Part shown: in pieces, positions 1-7,494 of the stretch
How positions within the stretch are numbered: position 1 is the stretch's first letter
Layout of the letters: the number at the start of each line of letters is the position of its first letter
Assembly: GCA_963698255.1 (NCBI GenBank)
Contig: CAVOQD010000030.1
Location: 434,001 to 498,000, forward strand
Reading direction: 5' to 3'
Source: JAWKOK01 sp963698255
GTDB lineage: Bacteria; Chloroflexota; Anaerolineae; Caldilineales; Caldilineaceae
Length of the DNA stretch: 64,000 nt
Notes under the pieces: model-generated
Database searches by the model: none
The model's input: only the letters and a program-made list of their open reading frames with translations
What the model was told of the DNA's origin: nothing
Translations under genes and position numbers: made by a program

Positions 1-1433
1 ATGGCGGCGCAACCGCCTGCTGTGCAGATCGAGCACGCCCAGGGTCTTGTCGCCCAGACGAATGGGCGCAACCACACGTGAACGCGTCTGCGGCCAATGG
101 GGATCGGGGGCGAAGCGTTGGCTATGGTGGGTGTCCGGCACAAAGACGACGCGATTGCGCAGCAGGGCATGGCCCAGCGCGGCAGAATCGGCCAGCGGCA
201 CGCGCACGGGATCGCCGTTCTCCACGCCGGGCCGATCTAGAATCAGCGCCCGATTCTCCTCGCACCAGAGAAAGATCTGCACGTCGTCGTAGCCGTAGTT
301 GGTTCGAATCAGTTCGGCGATTTCGTATGAAAAGGCATCCCGATCCATGATCGAGCCCAAACGCCGGTTGATGGCCAGGCTCGTCTCCAGTTCGACGACG
401 CGCTGGGCTTCCTGATTGCGATTCACGCCCACCAGCCGCGAGGGCATATCGGCGATGGCTGCCAGCTTGGTCAGCGCAAATTCGGCGACATTCTCTCGAT
501 CGATGAGCAGGGGCTTGTAGTAAAATCGGGGCGGCAACGGTTCACCCTGCGCAACCTGGAGCGCCAGGGCGACCGCCTTTTCGGCGATATCCGTGGCCGA
601 CGTCGCCACGGTGGCCGACATGCCGCCCTGCGAGATCGACGTGATGGCCAGCGGATCGCCGTTGATGCCGACGATGGCGGCGCCCGGACGTGAGCAGCCC
701 CAATTCCGTGCAGACCTCGTAGGCCGCCAGCGCCAGGGTATCCGACAGCCCGAAGACGCCGTCAAACGGCTGATCCTGCTCGGTCAGCGCGTCGCGCAGC
801 GCCGCCTTCAAGGCTGTCACGGTACCGGCATAGTCCCAGGGCGTCGAAACATGCCGGCAGCGGATGCCTGGGGTTCCGTCAAAGAGATCCAGGGCAGCCA
901 ACACACGGCTGCTTGACTTCTCCCGTTGGGCATGCAGACGTCCGCCGGCAATCAGCACGTTGCCCTGGCCTGCCAGACGGTCGACCAGATATTGGCAGGC
1001 CATTTCCGCCGAAGTGGAAAGCTCGGGCGGCGAGGAAAAGAGCGGATGCTCGATATCGCGGTCGATCAGCGCGATCACCGGCAATCCGCGATCGAGGACG
1101 CCCTGAATGACGGCCAGTCCGTAGGGCACGGCGATCAGCACGTCCAACTCCAGCGCCATGATCTCTTCGACCTTGGTCGCGGTGTCGTCGGCGTGGGCGA
1201 ACTCGACGTTTAGCTCAAGTTCGATCAATTCGATAGGACGATCTATGGCCAATCGACGACGAAATTCCGCGTCGGCCGGGAAGAGATTTGAATGCAAAGA
1301 GGACGGCCGGCAGATGCGCCAGACCGTCTCATTGACCTCGACCCAGTACGGATCGATTGAATCGATCTGCAGGCCGATACGGATCGGACTCTCTGATGCA
1401 CTCGTCGGTGGGGATCGAGTCGAATGGCTGCAT
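1..1433 (-). CDS. Sugar-binding-domain + GAF sensor protein (frameshifted, C-terminus off the window)
   Basis: The N-terminal ~280 residues read as a LacI/periplasmic-binding-protein type sugar-binding domain, with IRIGLQIDSIDPYWVEV at the front and FGLSDTLALAAYEV late in the domain. No signal peptide is visible, so it is probably cytoplasmic. A linker leads to a GAF domain (NRRLGSIMDRDAFSYEIAEL, then FVPDTHHSQRF and VVAPIRLGDKTLGVLDLHS). The gene runs off the left edge, so an output domain (kinase, phosphatase or HTH) is not seen. The frame shifts near 680, and another shift near 1385 is needed to reach the ATG at 1433. Without it the first usable codon is TTG at 1297, which would cut the domain short. 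The role is inferred to be signalling of a sugar or similar small ligand. Confidence 0.65.
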
Positions 1434-1522
1434 CTTCACGAGCCGAGATCTGCATATTTGAATTGTTGGTTGATTGCGAGTTCATTGCCATGCCGCAGGG
1501 AACCCTTTGCTACGTACCGACT

Positions 1523-1546
1523 TTCCTGGAAGCTAGCTTCCAGGAA
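1523..1546. repeat. Perfect 24-bp palindrome
   Basis: TTCCTGGAAGCT followed by its exact complement, in the 306-base gap between the sensor and the lyase gene. The CTTCCAGGAAG core recurs in the 117-bp element at 21819 and 54051, so this may be a decayed relative. Confidence 0.6.
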
Positions 1547-1593
1547 GGTGCAAGACGAGAACTTGTTTCTGGACGTTCACTGAGCAGCAGTGT

Positions 1594-1617
1594 GTCGGGC
1601 AAGGATGCCCGACCTAC
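1594..1617. repeat. GTAG-tagged REP-like palindrome (GTCGGGCA family)
   Basis: GTCGGGCA-AGGA-TGCCCGAC followed by CTAC. Read on the minus strand it is GTAG plus an 8-bp stem, the arrangement of REP elements mobilised by RAYT (TnpA_REP) proteins. Apart from this, the palindrome at 1523 and a weak AT-rich stretch before the next gene, I see nothing in 1434-1739. Confidence 0.6.
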
Positions 1618-1739
1618 GAAGCCCATGATCTCAGATGCACGTCAACGTAAATGCGGGCGTGCTAAGCACCAGAGCACATGGTATCATATCGTTTATCACT
1701 GCTGAACTCAATTTTCAATCATATCCACGGAGCGACAGA

Positions 1740-2643
1740 ATGAGCGAAACCACGACTTTCCGGGGCGTTTTCGCACCGGTGCTGACCCCCTTCCATGAAG
1801 ATCTGACCCCCGATGCCGAACGCTTGATCGCGTTCAGCCGCCATCTGCTCGACAGCGGCTGCCACGGTCTCTGTCCGTTCGGCACCACCAGCGAGGCCAA
1901 CTCGGTCGGCATCGACGAGCGCATGGACCTGCTGGAGCAATTGGTAGCCGCCGGCATCCCGGCGGCCAAGCTTATGCCCGGCACAGGAACGTGCGCGCTG
2001 CCCGATTCCGTGCGCCTTACGGCCCATGCCGTGAAGCTCGGCGTCGGCGGCGTGTTGATGTTGCCGCCCTTCTACTACAAGGGCGTCTCCGACGACGGAC
2101 TTTTCGCCAGCATTGCCGAAGTGATCGAAGGCGTCGGCGATAACCAGTCTGCACATCTATCTCTATCACATTCCGCCCATTGCCCAGGTCGGCTTCCCCG
2201 TCAGCGTCATTGAGCGATTGGTCAGCGCCTATCCCGGCACGGTGGTCGGCGTCAAGGACAGCTCGCGTGATTGGGACAACCTGAGCGCTATCCTGACAAC
2301 CTTCAAGGGCATGGAGTTCAGTACTTTGACCGGGTCAGAACTGTTCTTGCTCGAGACGCTGCGTATGGGCGGGGCCGGCACCATTTCGGCCATGTCCAAC
2401 CTGATTCCGGGCAAGCTGCGCAAGCTCTATGACAACTGGCAGTCTGACGACGCCGAGGCGCTTCAGGCCGACGCCAATCTCATGCGCACCACCGTCGAAG
2501 GCTATGCGCCCATCCCGGCCATCAAGGCCATCGTCGCCGACCGCTTCAACGATGTCGGCTGGCGAACGGTCCGTCCGCCGCTGGTGACGCTCAACGATGA
2601 AGAAGCCGCGGTAGTTGTGGCCAAAGCGAAGGCGTTTGAATAG
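1740..2643 (+). CDS. Dihydrodipicolinate synthase / N-acetylneuraminate lyase family protein (one frameshift)
   Basis: A class I TIM-barrel aldolase of about 300 residues. The pyruvate-binding CPFGTTSEANS lies near residue 45, YHIPPIAQVGF carries the catalytic Tyr, and VVGVKDSSRDW carries the Schiff-base Lys. The frame slips by one base near 2145, just before the LHIYLYHIPP strand; both halves are otherwise intact. ATG at 1740 (MSETTTFRGV) is chosen because family similarity begins there. With sugar-acid and glycan genes on both sides, a 2-keto-3-deoxy sugar-acid aldolase or sialate lyase role is more likely than lysine synthesis, but substrate cannot be read from sequence. A REP repeat follows 10 bases after the stop. 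Confidence 0.8.
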
Positions 2644-2653
2644 GCTGTGTTCT

Positions 2654-2698
2654 GTAGGGACAGGTCTGTGTAGGGACAGGTCTGAGACCTGTCCCTAC
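2654..2698. repeat. GTAG-REP, GGACAGGTC family (one full, one partial copy)
   Basis: The full element at 2670-2698 is GTAG + GGACAGGTC-TGA-GACCTGTCC + CTAC. It is preceded by a half copy (GTAGGGACAGGTCTGT) at 2654. The same 29-mer recurs at 12188, 17699/17771 and 25074, mostly 1-10 bases past a stop codon. Confidence 0.85.
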
Positions 2699-2713
2699 GC
2701 GATACCATCGATC

Positions 2714-3525
2714 TCAGGCCGCCAGAAACTCACGGACAACGCGCATGTACTCCTCGAACCGCTCGCGCCGGATGTTGTGACCGGCGCCGGCCACGTGAAC
2801 CACCTGCACCAGCGGATTGGACGCCGATAGCGCTTCGGCGATCGTGGGCGTCACAATGGCGCCCAGCGCCGGATCGCCGGTGATCAGCAGGGTCGGCGAC
2901 TTCAGTCCGGCTGCCGCATTCTGCCAGACCGCGGCGACGCCCAGCCGATAGCCGAAGACGTTGAGGCTCGCCTGTTTTTTGGCTTCCGCCCACGGGCCAA
3001 AGACCTCCTCCGACCAACCGGGATTGACCTCTTTGCCGGCCTCGATAATCTCCTCAATCGGCAACATCTGCTGAAGGGCCAGCCGATCTCGCCATTCCTC
3101 CATTTCGTGGGCATTGGTTGCGGTTATCACTCAACGCCGGATCGCGAAAGGGCGGGTCTTCCAGCACAATGCCGGCTGACCAGATCCGGGCGCTCGAAGG
3201 CCATCAGCGTCGACGTCATCGCGCCCATGGAATGGCCCATGATCCGTGGGCGATCTAGGCCCAGCGCCTCGATCAAACCGGCCAGATCGGCGGCGTGATC
3301 GCCCGGCAGGTAGCCCGCTTCCGGCCTGTCGGACAGGCCATGGCCGCGTGCATCGACCATGATCACATCATAGTCGGCTTGCAGTATCGCAGCCGCCCGG
3401 TTCCAGCACAGACCGCTGTCGGTGATGCCGTGGCTTAGCACCAGCGGCGGCTTGTCTCCGCCGCTTCGCCAATAGTGGAGCCGGATGCCGTTTGCTTTTA
3501 CAAAATCGTCTTGCCATTTGTTCAT
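2714..3525 (-). CDS. Alpha/beta hydrolase (two frameshifts)
   Basis: About 270 residues with the alpha/beta-hydrolase fold. It opens NGIRLHYWRSG and has the oxyanion-loop LSHGITDS. The nucleophile elbow GHSMGA (Ser near residue 98) is followed by the acid in LITGDPALG and the catalytic His in GAGHNIRRERF. The frame slips near 3165 and back near 3115, so the cap region between nucleophile and acid is read from three frames; none of the catalytic elements is lost. ATG at 3525 fits the family start. It converges on the upstream lyase across a REP element. The substrate is unknown: esterase, lactonase or C-C hydrolase all fit. Confidence 0.8.
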
Positions 3526-3565
3526 GATTTATTCGTCCTCGTTATAGGTCTGCCGAAGCAACCCC

Positions 3566-3661
3566 AGATAGAACGCGGATGACACGGATCTAGCGAATAC
3601 CCGCGGATAAGGCTGAATATATCCGGCTTTTTCCGCCACATCCGCTCAATCAGCGTTCTAT
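3566..3661. repeat. GCGGAT-type dispersed imperfect inverted repeat
   Basis: Starts GAACGCGGATGACACGGAT and ends CCACATCCGC...GCGTTCTATC. The ends are complementary, with further CCGCGGATAA units inside. Related elements lie at 11183, 13511, 21561 and 46990. Confidence 0.6.
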
Positions 3662-3702
3662 CCCTTCTTTATCATCCGGCAGGTTGTAGTTTTCGTTTTT
3701 TT

Positions 3703-4749
3703 TCAGATTGCCAGATCGCCATCGGCGAGCATGGTATGAAGGGGCGAGTCGTCGATATCCAGCGGCAGATCGACGCGCGCACGGCGGCGGCTGGACTCAT
3801 AGGTGGCGAAGATCAGTTCGGTGGCACGCAGCGCCCGGCGGCCCGACAGCTCAGGCTCGCGCCCGCTGTTGAGCGCATCGATCAGATCCAGCACGCCCCA
3901 CTGCACGGCGTCCATACCGTGGAGACCGCCTTCGACTTCGACCGTCTGCCATCCGCCGCTATCGCTTGTCCAGATGCGCAAGGGGGCATCTTCAACGGCG
4001 CCGACTTCGATCATGCCGGCGGTTCCCAGGATACGGTTCATGTTGCGACCGCCGGCCCCCAGCCCGGTGAACAGCAGCCCTTCCACCCCATTCTCAAATT
4101 GAAAATGGCTGAGACCTTGGCCCTCCAGGGTCACGCCGAAGACGACCTTGTGGTTGCGGACGTCCATCTGGCCGATGACCCACTCGACCGGCGTCTCGTT
4201 GTTGTACATGCAGAGCATGTCGAACCAGTGGGTGCCCCAGTCGTAGAGATCGGGGCAGTAGCCTTCGACGCGTGTCAGATCGCCGATGGCCCCGGCGTCG
4301 ATCAGAGCCTTGGCCTTGCGGAAGACCGGCAACATGCGCCGCTGGTGGTTGAAGGTCAACTGCACGTTGTTGTCTTCGCAGACCTCGACCATACGCTTGG
4401 CATCGCCGAAGGTGGTCGCCATGGGCTTCTCGCAGTGGATGGCCTTGACGCCGCTCTCGGCGCAGGCGATCACCATTTCGGCGTGCAGATGGGGCCACGT
4501 GCTGATGCTGACGATGTCCAGATTCTCCTGGGCCAGCATCTCGTGATAGTCGGCGTAGAGGGCGTCGCCGCCCCATTTTTCCTGAAACGCCTGCGCGTTC
4601 TCCAGATTGATGTCGGCCAACGCCACGATTGTCGCATCGGACGACCGTGTGTAGCCGTCGGCATGGGCGTTGGACATGCCAAACCCGGTCGCGCCGTCGG
4701 ACTTCCAAGGCCGTCCGCAGCCGATAATGCCGACTCGGTAGTGGGTCAT
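3703..4749 (-). CDS. Gfo/Idh/MocA family oxidoreductase
   Basis: A complete NAD(P)-dependent dehydrogenase of 348 residues. The N-terminal Rossmann fold (YRVGIIGCGRPWKSD) is followed by the family signature HCEKPMATT, whose Lys is catalytic. The C-terminal alpha/beta substrate domain carries DWGTHWFDMLCMYNN, supplying the usual Asp/His pair. ATG at 4749 is chosen because AAGGAGAA lies just upstream; an in-frame extension to 4911 would run through heptamer repeat DNA. It is codirectional with the isomerase-like gene at 4922-5806, and both lie divergent from a LacI regulator. The pair looks like an inositol- or sugar-oxidising unit; the substrate is inferred only. Confidence 0.88.
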   Translation of the reverse strand: MTHYRVGIIGCGRPWKSDGATGFGMSNAHADGYTRSSDATIVALADINLENAQAFQEKWGGDALYADYHEMLAQENLDIVSISTWPHLHAEMVIACAESGVKAIHCEKPMATTFGDAKRMVEVCEDNNVQLTFNHQRRMLPVFRKAKALIDAGAIGDLTRVEGYCPDLYDWGTHWFDMLCMYNNETPVEWVIGQMDVRNHKVVFGVTLEGQGLSHFQFENGVEGLLFTGLGAGGRNMNRILGTAGMIEVGAVEDAPLRIWTSDSGGWQTVEVEGGLHGMDAVQWGVLDLIDALNSGREPELSGRRALRATELIFATYESSRRRARVDLPLDIDDSPLHTMLADGDLAI

Positions 4750-4783
4750 TGTGTGTTCTCCTTTTGGGTGGAAATTGGCTGTT

Positions 4784-4839
4784 TGCTGCTTGCTACTTGC
4801 TGCGTGATGCGTGATGCGTGCTACGTGATGCTTGCTGCT
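4784..4839. repeat. Tandem heptamer repeat (TGATGCG/TGCTGCT family, 8 units)
   Basis: Eight contiguous 7-mers: TGCTGCT, TGCTACT, TGCTGCG, TGATGCG, TGATGCG, TGCTACG, TGATGCT, TGCTGCT. They sit between the oxidoreductase and isomerase genes. The same family, inverted, lies inside the membrane-protein gene at 29897. The layout resembles the short heptanucleotide tandem repeats of filamentous cyanobacteria. Confidence 0.8.
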
Positions 4840-4921
4840 TGGTCGTTGGAACGAGTGATCATATCCAGGCGAATCGAGAAAACAGCTACAAACCTGACAC
4901 TCACGCAGCACGTAGCAGTCT

Positions 4922-5806
4922 TTACATCCCCAGTCCCTGCAAGTACGCTCGGCTCACCATCGCGCTCTCCAGCGGTGTCGCCAACTGGGTGTCGTCGGTT
5001 TCTACAATGATCCAGCCGTCAAAACCGGCCTGATCGAGCACGGCGAATATGGCCGGGAAATCGATCTTGCCCTGGCCCAGCTCCGTCCAGATGCCCTTCT
5101 GCGTGAACGTGCCGTAGTCCCATTGTTTGGCCACGCCCTCGGCCAGCACAGCGCCGTCAATGTCCTTGATGTGGATGGTGTGGATGACGTCGGCATAGTC
5201 GCGACAGAATTGCAGCGCGCTTTCACCGGCCCACTCCAAGTGACCCGTGTCCGGCCCCATAAAGACAACCTCGCGGTCGACCAGCGAGAAGAGACGGTCA
5301 ATCTCGGCACGCGTCTCGATGGTGCTGCCGACATGGTTGTGGAAGCAACTACGCACGCCATAGGTCAGCGTGATGCGTCCCACTTGGGTTAGCACCTTGG
5401 CGAATTGGTTGAACTCTTCGTCACTCATGGCATCTTCGGGCGTGACGTGGCCGGCGACCTGGGCACGCGACAGTCCACGCAGGGTGATGTAGGTATTGAA
5501 GCCACCGGCCGCGACGTATAGTTCGGTCAGTCCCAACGCCTGCGAAAACGCGCCGAACTGATGAGCGTTCTCAAGGATCTCGACCTCGGCGCCAGGATCC
5601 CAGAAGTCGACGCCAAGATAGCCTGGGGCCGGCAGTAAGCCATGCGCGGCATACAGTTCGAGCGTCTCCTGTGCAGTGATCTCTCCAGACGGGCCGGCCG
5701 GCGCGCCGGCATAGCCCGCCTGCGCGATCTCAGCCAGGATCGCCTCCTGGCTCATCGCCAATCCCCGCCATGTGATCTGTCCACAGCCAATCAGCGGATT
5801 TTGCAT
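4922..5806 (-). CDS. Sugar phosphate isomerase/epimerase (IolE/xylose-isomerase-like TIM barrel)
   Basis: 294 residues, intact. AP_endonuc_2-type TIM barrel with metal-ligand motifs SCFHNHVGSTIETRAEI, VFMGPDTGHLEWAG, HTIHIKDIDG and a C-terminal GWIIVETDDTQ. The NHVGS...DTGH pattern is closest to inosose dehydratase (IolE) and related 3-keto-sugar isomerases. ATG at 5806 has an AAGGAGAATAGG Shine-Dalgarno just upstream. It is probably transcribed ahead of the Gfo/Idh/MocA gene, though 172 bases of heptamer repeat separate them. Combined oxidation and dehydration/isomerisation of an inositol or sugar under LacI control is a reasonable inference. Confidence 0.85.
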   Translation of the reverse strand: MQNPLIGCGQITWRGLAMSQEAILAEIAQAGYAGAPAGPSGEITAQETLELYAAHGLLPAPGYLGVDFWDPGAEVEILENAHQFGAFSQALGLTELYVAAGGFNTYITLRGLSRAQVAGHVTPEDAMSDEEFNQFAKVLTQVGRITLTYGVRSCFHNHVGSTIETRAEIDRLFSLVDREVVFMGPDTGHLEWAGESALQFCRDYADVIHTIHIKDIDGAVLAEGVAKQWDYGTFTQKGIWTELGQGKIDFPAIFAVLDQAGFDGWIIVETDDTQLATPLESAMVSRAYLQGLGM

Positions 5807-5927
5807 TCCTATTCTCCTTTTGAAGTGTGGCTTTCTGTGACGAACTGTGACCCCAAAAGTGTAGCACGCCCAGTACCGAATGGCGATCCGGGTTTGACAT
5901 CAACTTGTATGGAAAAATGACCGATGC

Positions 5928-5956
5928 TTGACGAATCATATTGCCATTGCTATAAT
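5928..5956 (+). promoter_or_regulatory. Sigma-70-type promoter of the lacI-family gene
   Basis: TTGACG at 5928-5933, a 17-base spacer, then TATAAT at 5951-5956. The start codon of the regulator follows 72 bases downstream. Confidence 0.7.
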
Positions 5957-5963
5957 GCCGGTA

Positions 5964-5989
5964 TCGTTTCCGGTTTGGATCGCAAACGA
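5964..5989. promoter_or_regulatory. Possible operator dyad (TCGTTT...AAACGA)
   Basis: TCGTTT at 5964 and AAACGA at 5984 form an inverted repeat just downstream of the -10 box. It is placed where an autoregulatory LacI operator could lie. The arms are short, so this is tentative. Confidence 0.35.
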
Positions 5990-6028
5990 CCTCCCATTAG
6001 GATTCAATAGAGCGAGCAATGTGCCCCG

Positions 6029-7048
6029 ATGAGCCATAAGACAGGGCAAGTCACGATTCAGGACGTTGCGCAAGCTGCCGGCGTCTCGGTCACCACTGTC
6101 TCCCGCGTACTCAACGATAAGACGGATGTTTCCGCCGCGACCTATGCCAAGGTGCGCGCCGTCATCGAAGAGTTGGGCTATACGTCAGGCTTGGCCGCGC
6201 GCAGCCTGCGCAGCCGCCGCACCAACGTCATCGGTCTGATCCTTCCCGATCTCTACCAGGCATTTAATGTTGAGGTCGCCAGAGGCGTTTACAGCGCTGT
6301 GACCGAACGTGACCTCGATCTATTGGTCTACAGCGGTCGCCCCCAGGAAGATGTCAGACGGGCCCATTGGGAACAAGAGCAGGTCGCCCTGATCAACGGC
6401 AGCATTACCGACGGCATCATTGTGGCTGCACCGCATGCCGTCGAGTTCCGCACGGATTACCCTTTGGTCGCGGTCGATCCGCATAACAAGGCGGCGGACT
6501 TCCCCATCGTATTGTCTACCAACCGCATCGGCGTCATGGATGCCATGGAATACCTGATCGAATTGGGGCACCGGCGGATCGGATTCATCAGCGGCCGCAC
6601 CGACCTGACCAGCACGTGGCGCAGATTCCAGGGATACCAGGACGGTCTGGCCAAGGCAGGCATCTCCTTCGATCCCGACATCGTCATGGACGGCGACTAC
6701 ACGCGTGAGGGCGGTTATCTCGGCGCGCTCAGGCTGCTTGCCCAGCAGGAAAACCGTGTCACAGCGATCTTGGCCGCCAACGATGACTCGGCAATCGGCG
6801 CACTGGATGCGGCCAAGGCCATGGGCCTCAGCGTTCCAAACGACGTGTCGGTTGTCGGGTTCGACAACATACCCGCAGCCGCCATGACAGAGCCATCGCT
6901 GACGACCGTCGATCAATCGATCGAGGCGATGGGCTACATCGCCGCCGAGATGCTCCTGGATCTGATTGACGGCGAGCCGATTGCCGAACGTGTGCGCAAG
7001 GTCGAAACGCAGTTGGTCGTACGCAAGTCGTGTGCGGCGGTCGAGTAA
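6029..7048 (+). CDS. LacI-family transcriptional regulator
   Basis: 339 residues. N-terminal LacI helix-turn-helix (VTIQDVAQAAGVSVTTVSRV, hinge RSLRSRRTNVIGLILPD), then a sugar-binding Peripla_BP_3 domain ending LTTVDQSIEAMGYIAAEML. ATG at 6029 gives the standard MSHKTGQVTIQDVA start. It reads away from the isomerase/dehydrogenase pair with 222 bases between, a typical divergent regulator-target layout. It probably represses that pair and itself. Only remnants of a transporter (7129) and a glucosidase (7423) remain downstream. Confidence 0.9.
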   Translation: MSHKTGQVTIQDVAQAAGVSVTTVSRVLNDKTDVSAATYAKVRAVIEELGYTSGLAARSLRSRRTNVIGLILPDLYQAFNVEVARGVYSAVTERDLDLLVYSGRPQEDVRRAHWEQEQVALINGSITDGIIVAAPHAVEFRTDYPLVAVDPHNKAADFPIVLSTNRIGVMDAMEYLIELGHRRIGFISGRTDLTSTWRRFQGYQDGLAKAGISFDPDIVMDGDYTREGGYLGALRLLAQQENRVTAILAANDDSAIGALDAAKAMGLSVPNDVSVVGFDNIPAAAMTEPSLTTVDQSIEAMGYIAAEMLLDLIDGEPIAERVRKVETQLVVRKSCAAVE

Positions 7049-7128
7049 TTGGACCCCGCCGATTTGGTCCCGAGTTCGTGCCATGCCTCGCTACCACTGC
7101 TGGCGCGCGTGAACCAACGAAACCCTAA

Positions 7129-7296
7129 CTCTACACCATCAACCTGGGCATGGCGCTGCTCAACGGACCCTACGCGACCCCATTTGGGGCGATTTTGGCC
7201 GGTTCGTTTTTGAGCACACTGCCGATCATCATCGTCTTCCTGTTCATGCAGCGCCAGTTCATCGCCGGTCTGACAGCCGGTGCGGTTAAGGAGTAG
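7129..7296 (+). pseudogene. 3' remnant of a MalG-like sugar ABC permease
   Basis: Only the last 55 codons survive, closed upstream by a TAA at 7126. The peptide (INLGMALLNG, then LPIIIVFLFMQRQFIAGLTA, ending GAVKE) matches the C-terminus of carbohydrate ABC permeases of the MalG class: final transmembrane helix and the conserved FIAGLTAGAVK tail. There is no start codon and no other transporter part nearby. It indicates that a sugar uptake operon once followed the LacI gene. Confidence 0.75.
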
Positions 7297-7344
7297 ACAG
7301 CGAACAGACCAGCCTTCGCGGGCAGTTACACAAACTCAATCAGC

Positions 7345-7394
7345 AAAAAGTCATGCGGCTCCCACCTTCTGTTGGGCAGCCGCATGACTTTTTT
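7345..7394. terminator. Strong intrinsic terminator
   Basis: AAAAAGTCATGCGGCTCCCA pairs with TGGGCAGCCGCATGACTTTT, a long GC-rich stem with flanking A and T tracts, so it may work in both directions. It follows the permease remnant and is probably the terminator of the lost operon. Confidence 0.85.
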
Positions 7395-7422
7395 GGCAAC
7401 AATCTGACGATCTCAAATAGGC

Positions 7423-7494
7423 GTGCGCGTAAAGATCACCAACGTCGGTGATCGAGCAGGTGATGAGGTCGTGCAGCTCTACATTCGCACCAAC
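7423..7494 (+). pseudogene. Fragment of a GH3 beta-glucosidase C-terminal Fn3-like domain
   Basis: The 24-codon stretch reads VRVKITNVGDRAGDEVVQLY then IRTN. This is the signature of the fibronectin-III-like domain at the end of GH3 beta-glucosidases (VTNTGDRAGDEVVQLY). It lacks the catalytic domains and ends inside the 3' end of the opposing TPR gene. Nothing else in 7049-7478 is coding. Confidence 0.6.

Noticed and set aside
1740..2643. Lysine-pathway dapA
   Set aside because: The fold matches, but there are no other lysine genes nearby and the context is sugar catabolism; family-level naming is safer.
4784..4839. CRISPR-like array
   Set aside because: Units are contiguous heptamers without spacers; no cas gene is present in the window.
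3736..5010. Long open frame on the plus strand opposite the oxidoreductase gene
   Set aside because: It is antisense to a well-supported gene with an RBS, and has His/Asp/Gly-rich composition typical of reverse-frame readings in GC-rich DNA.
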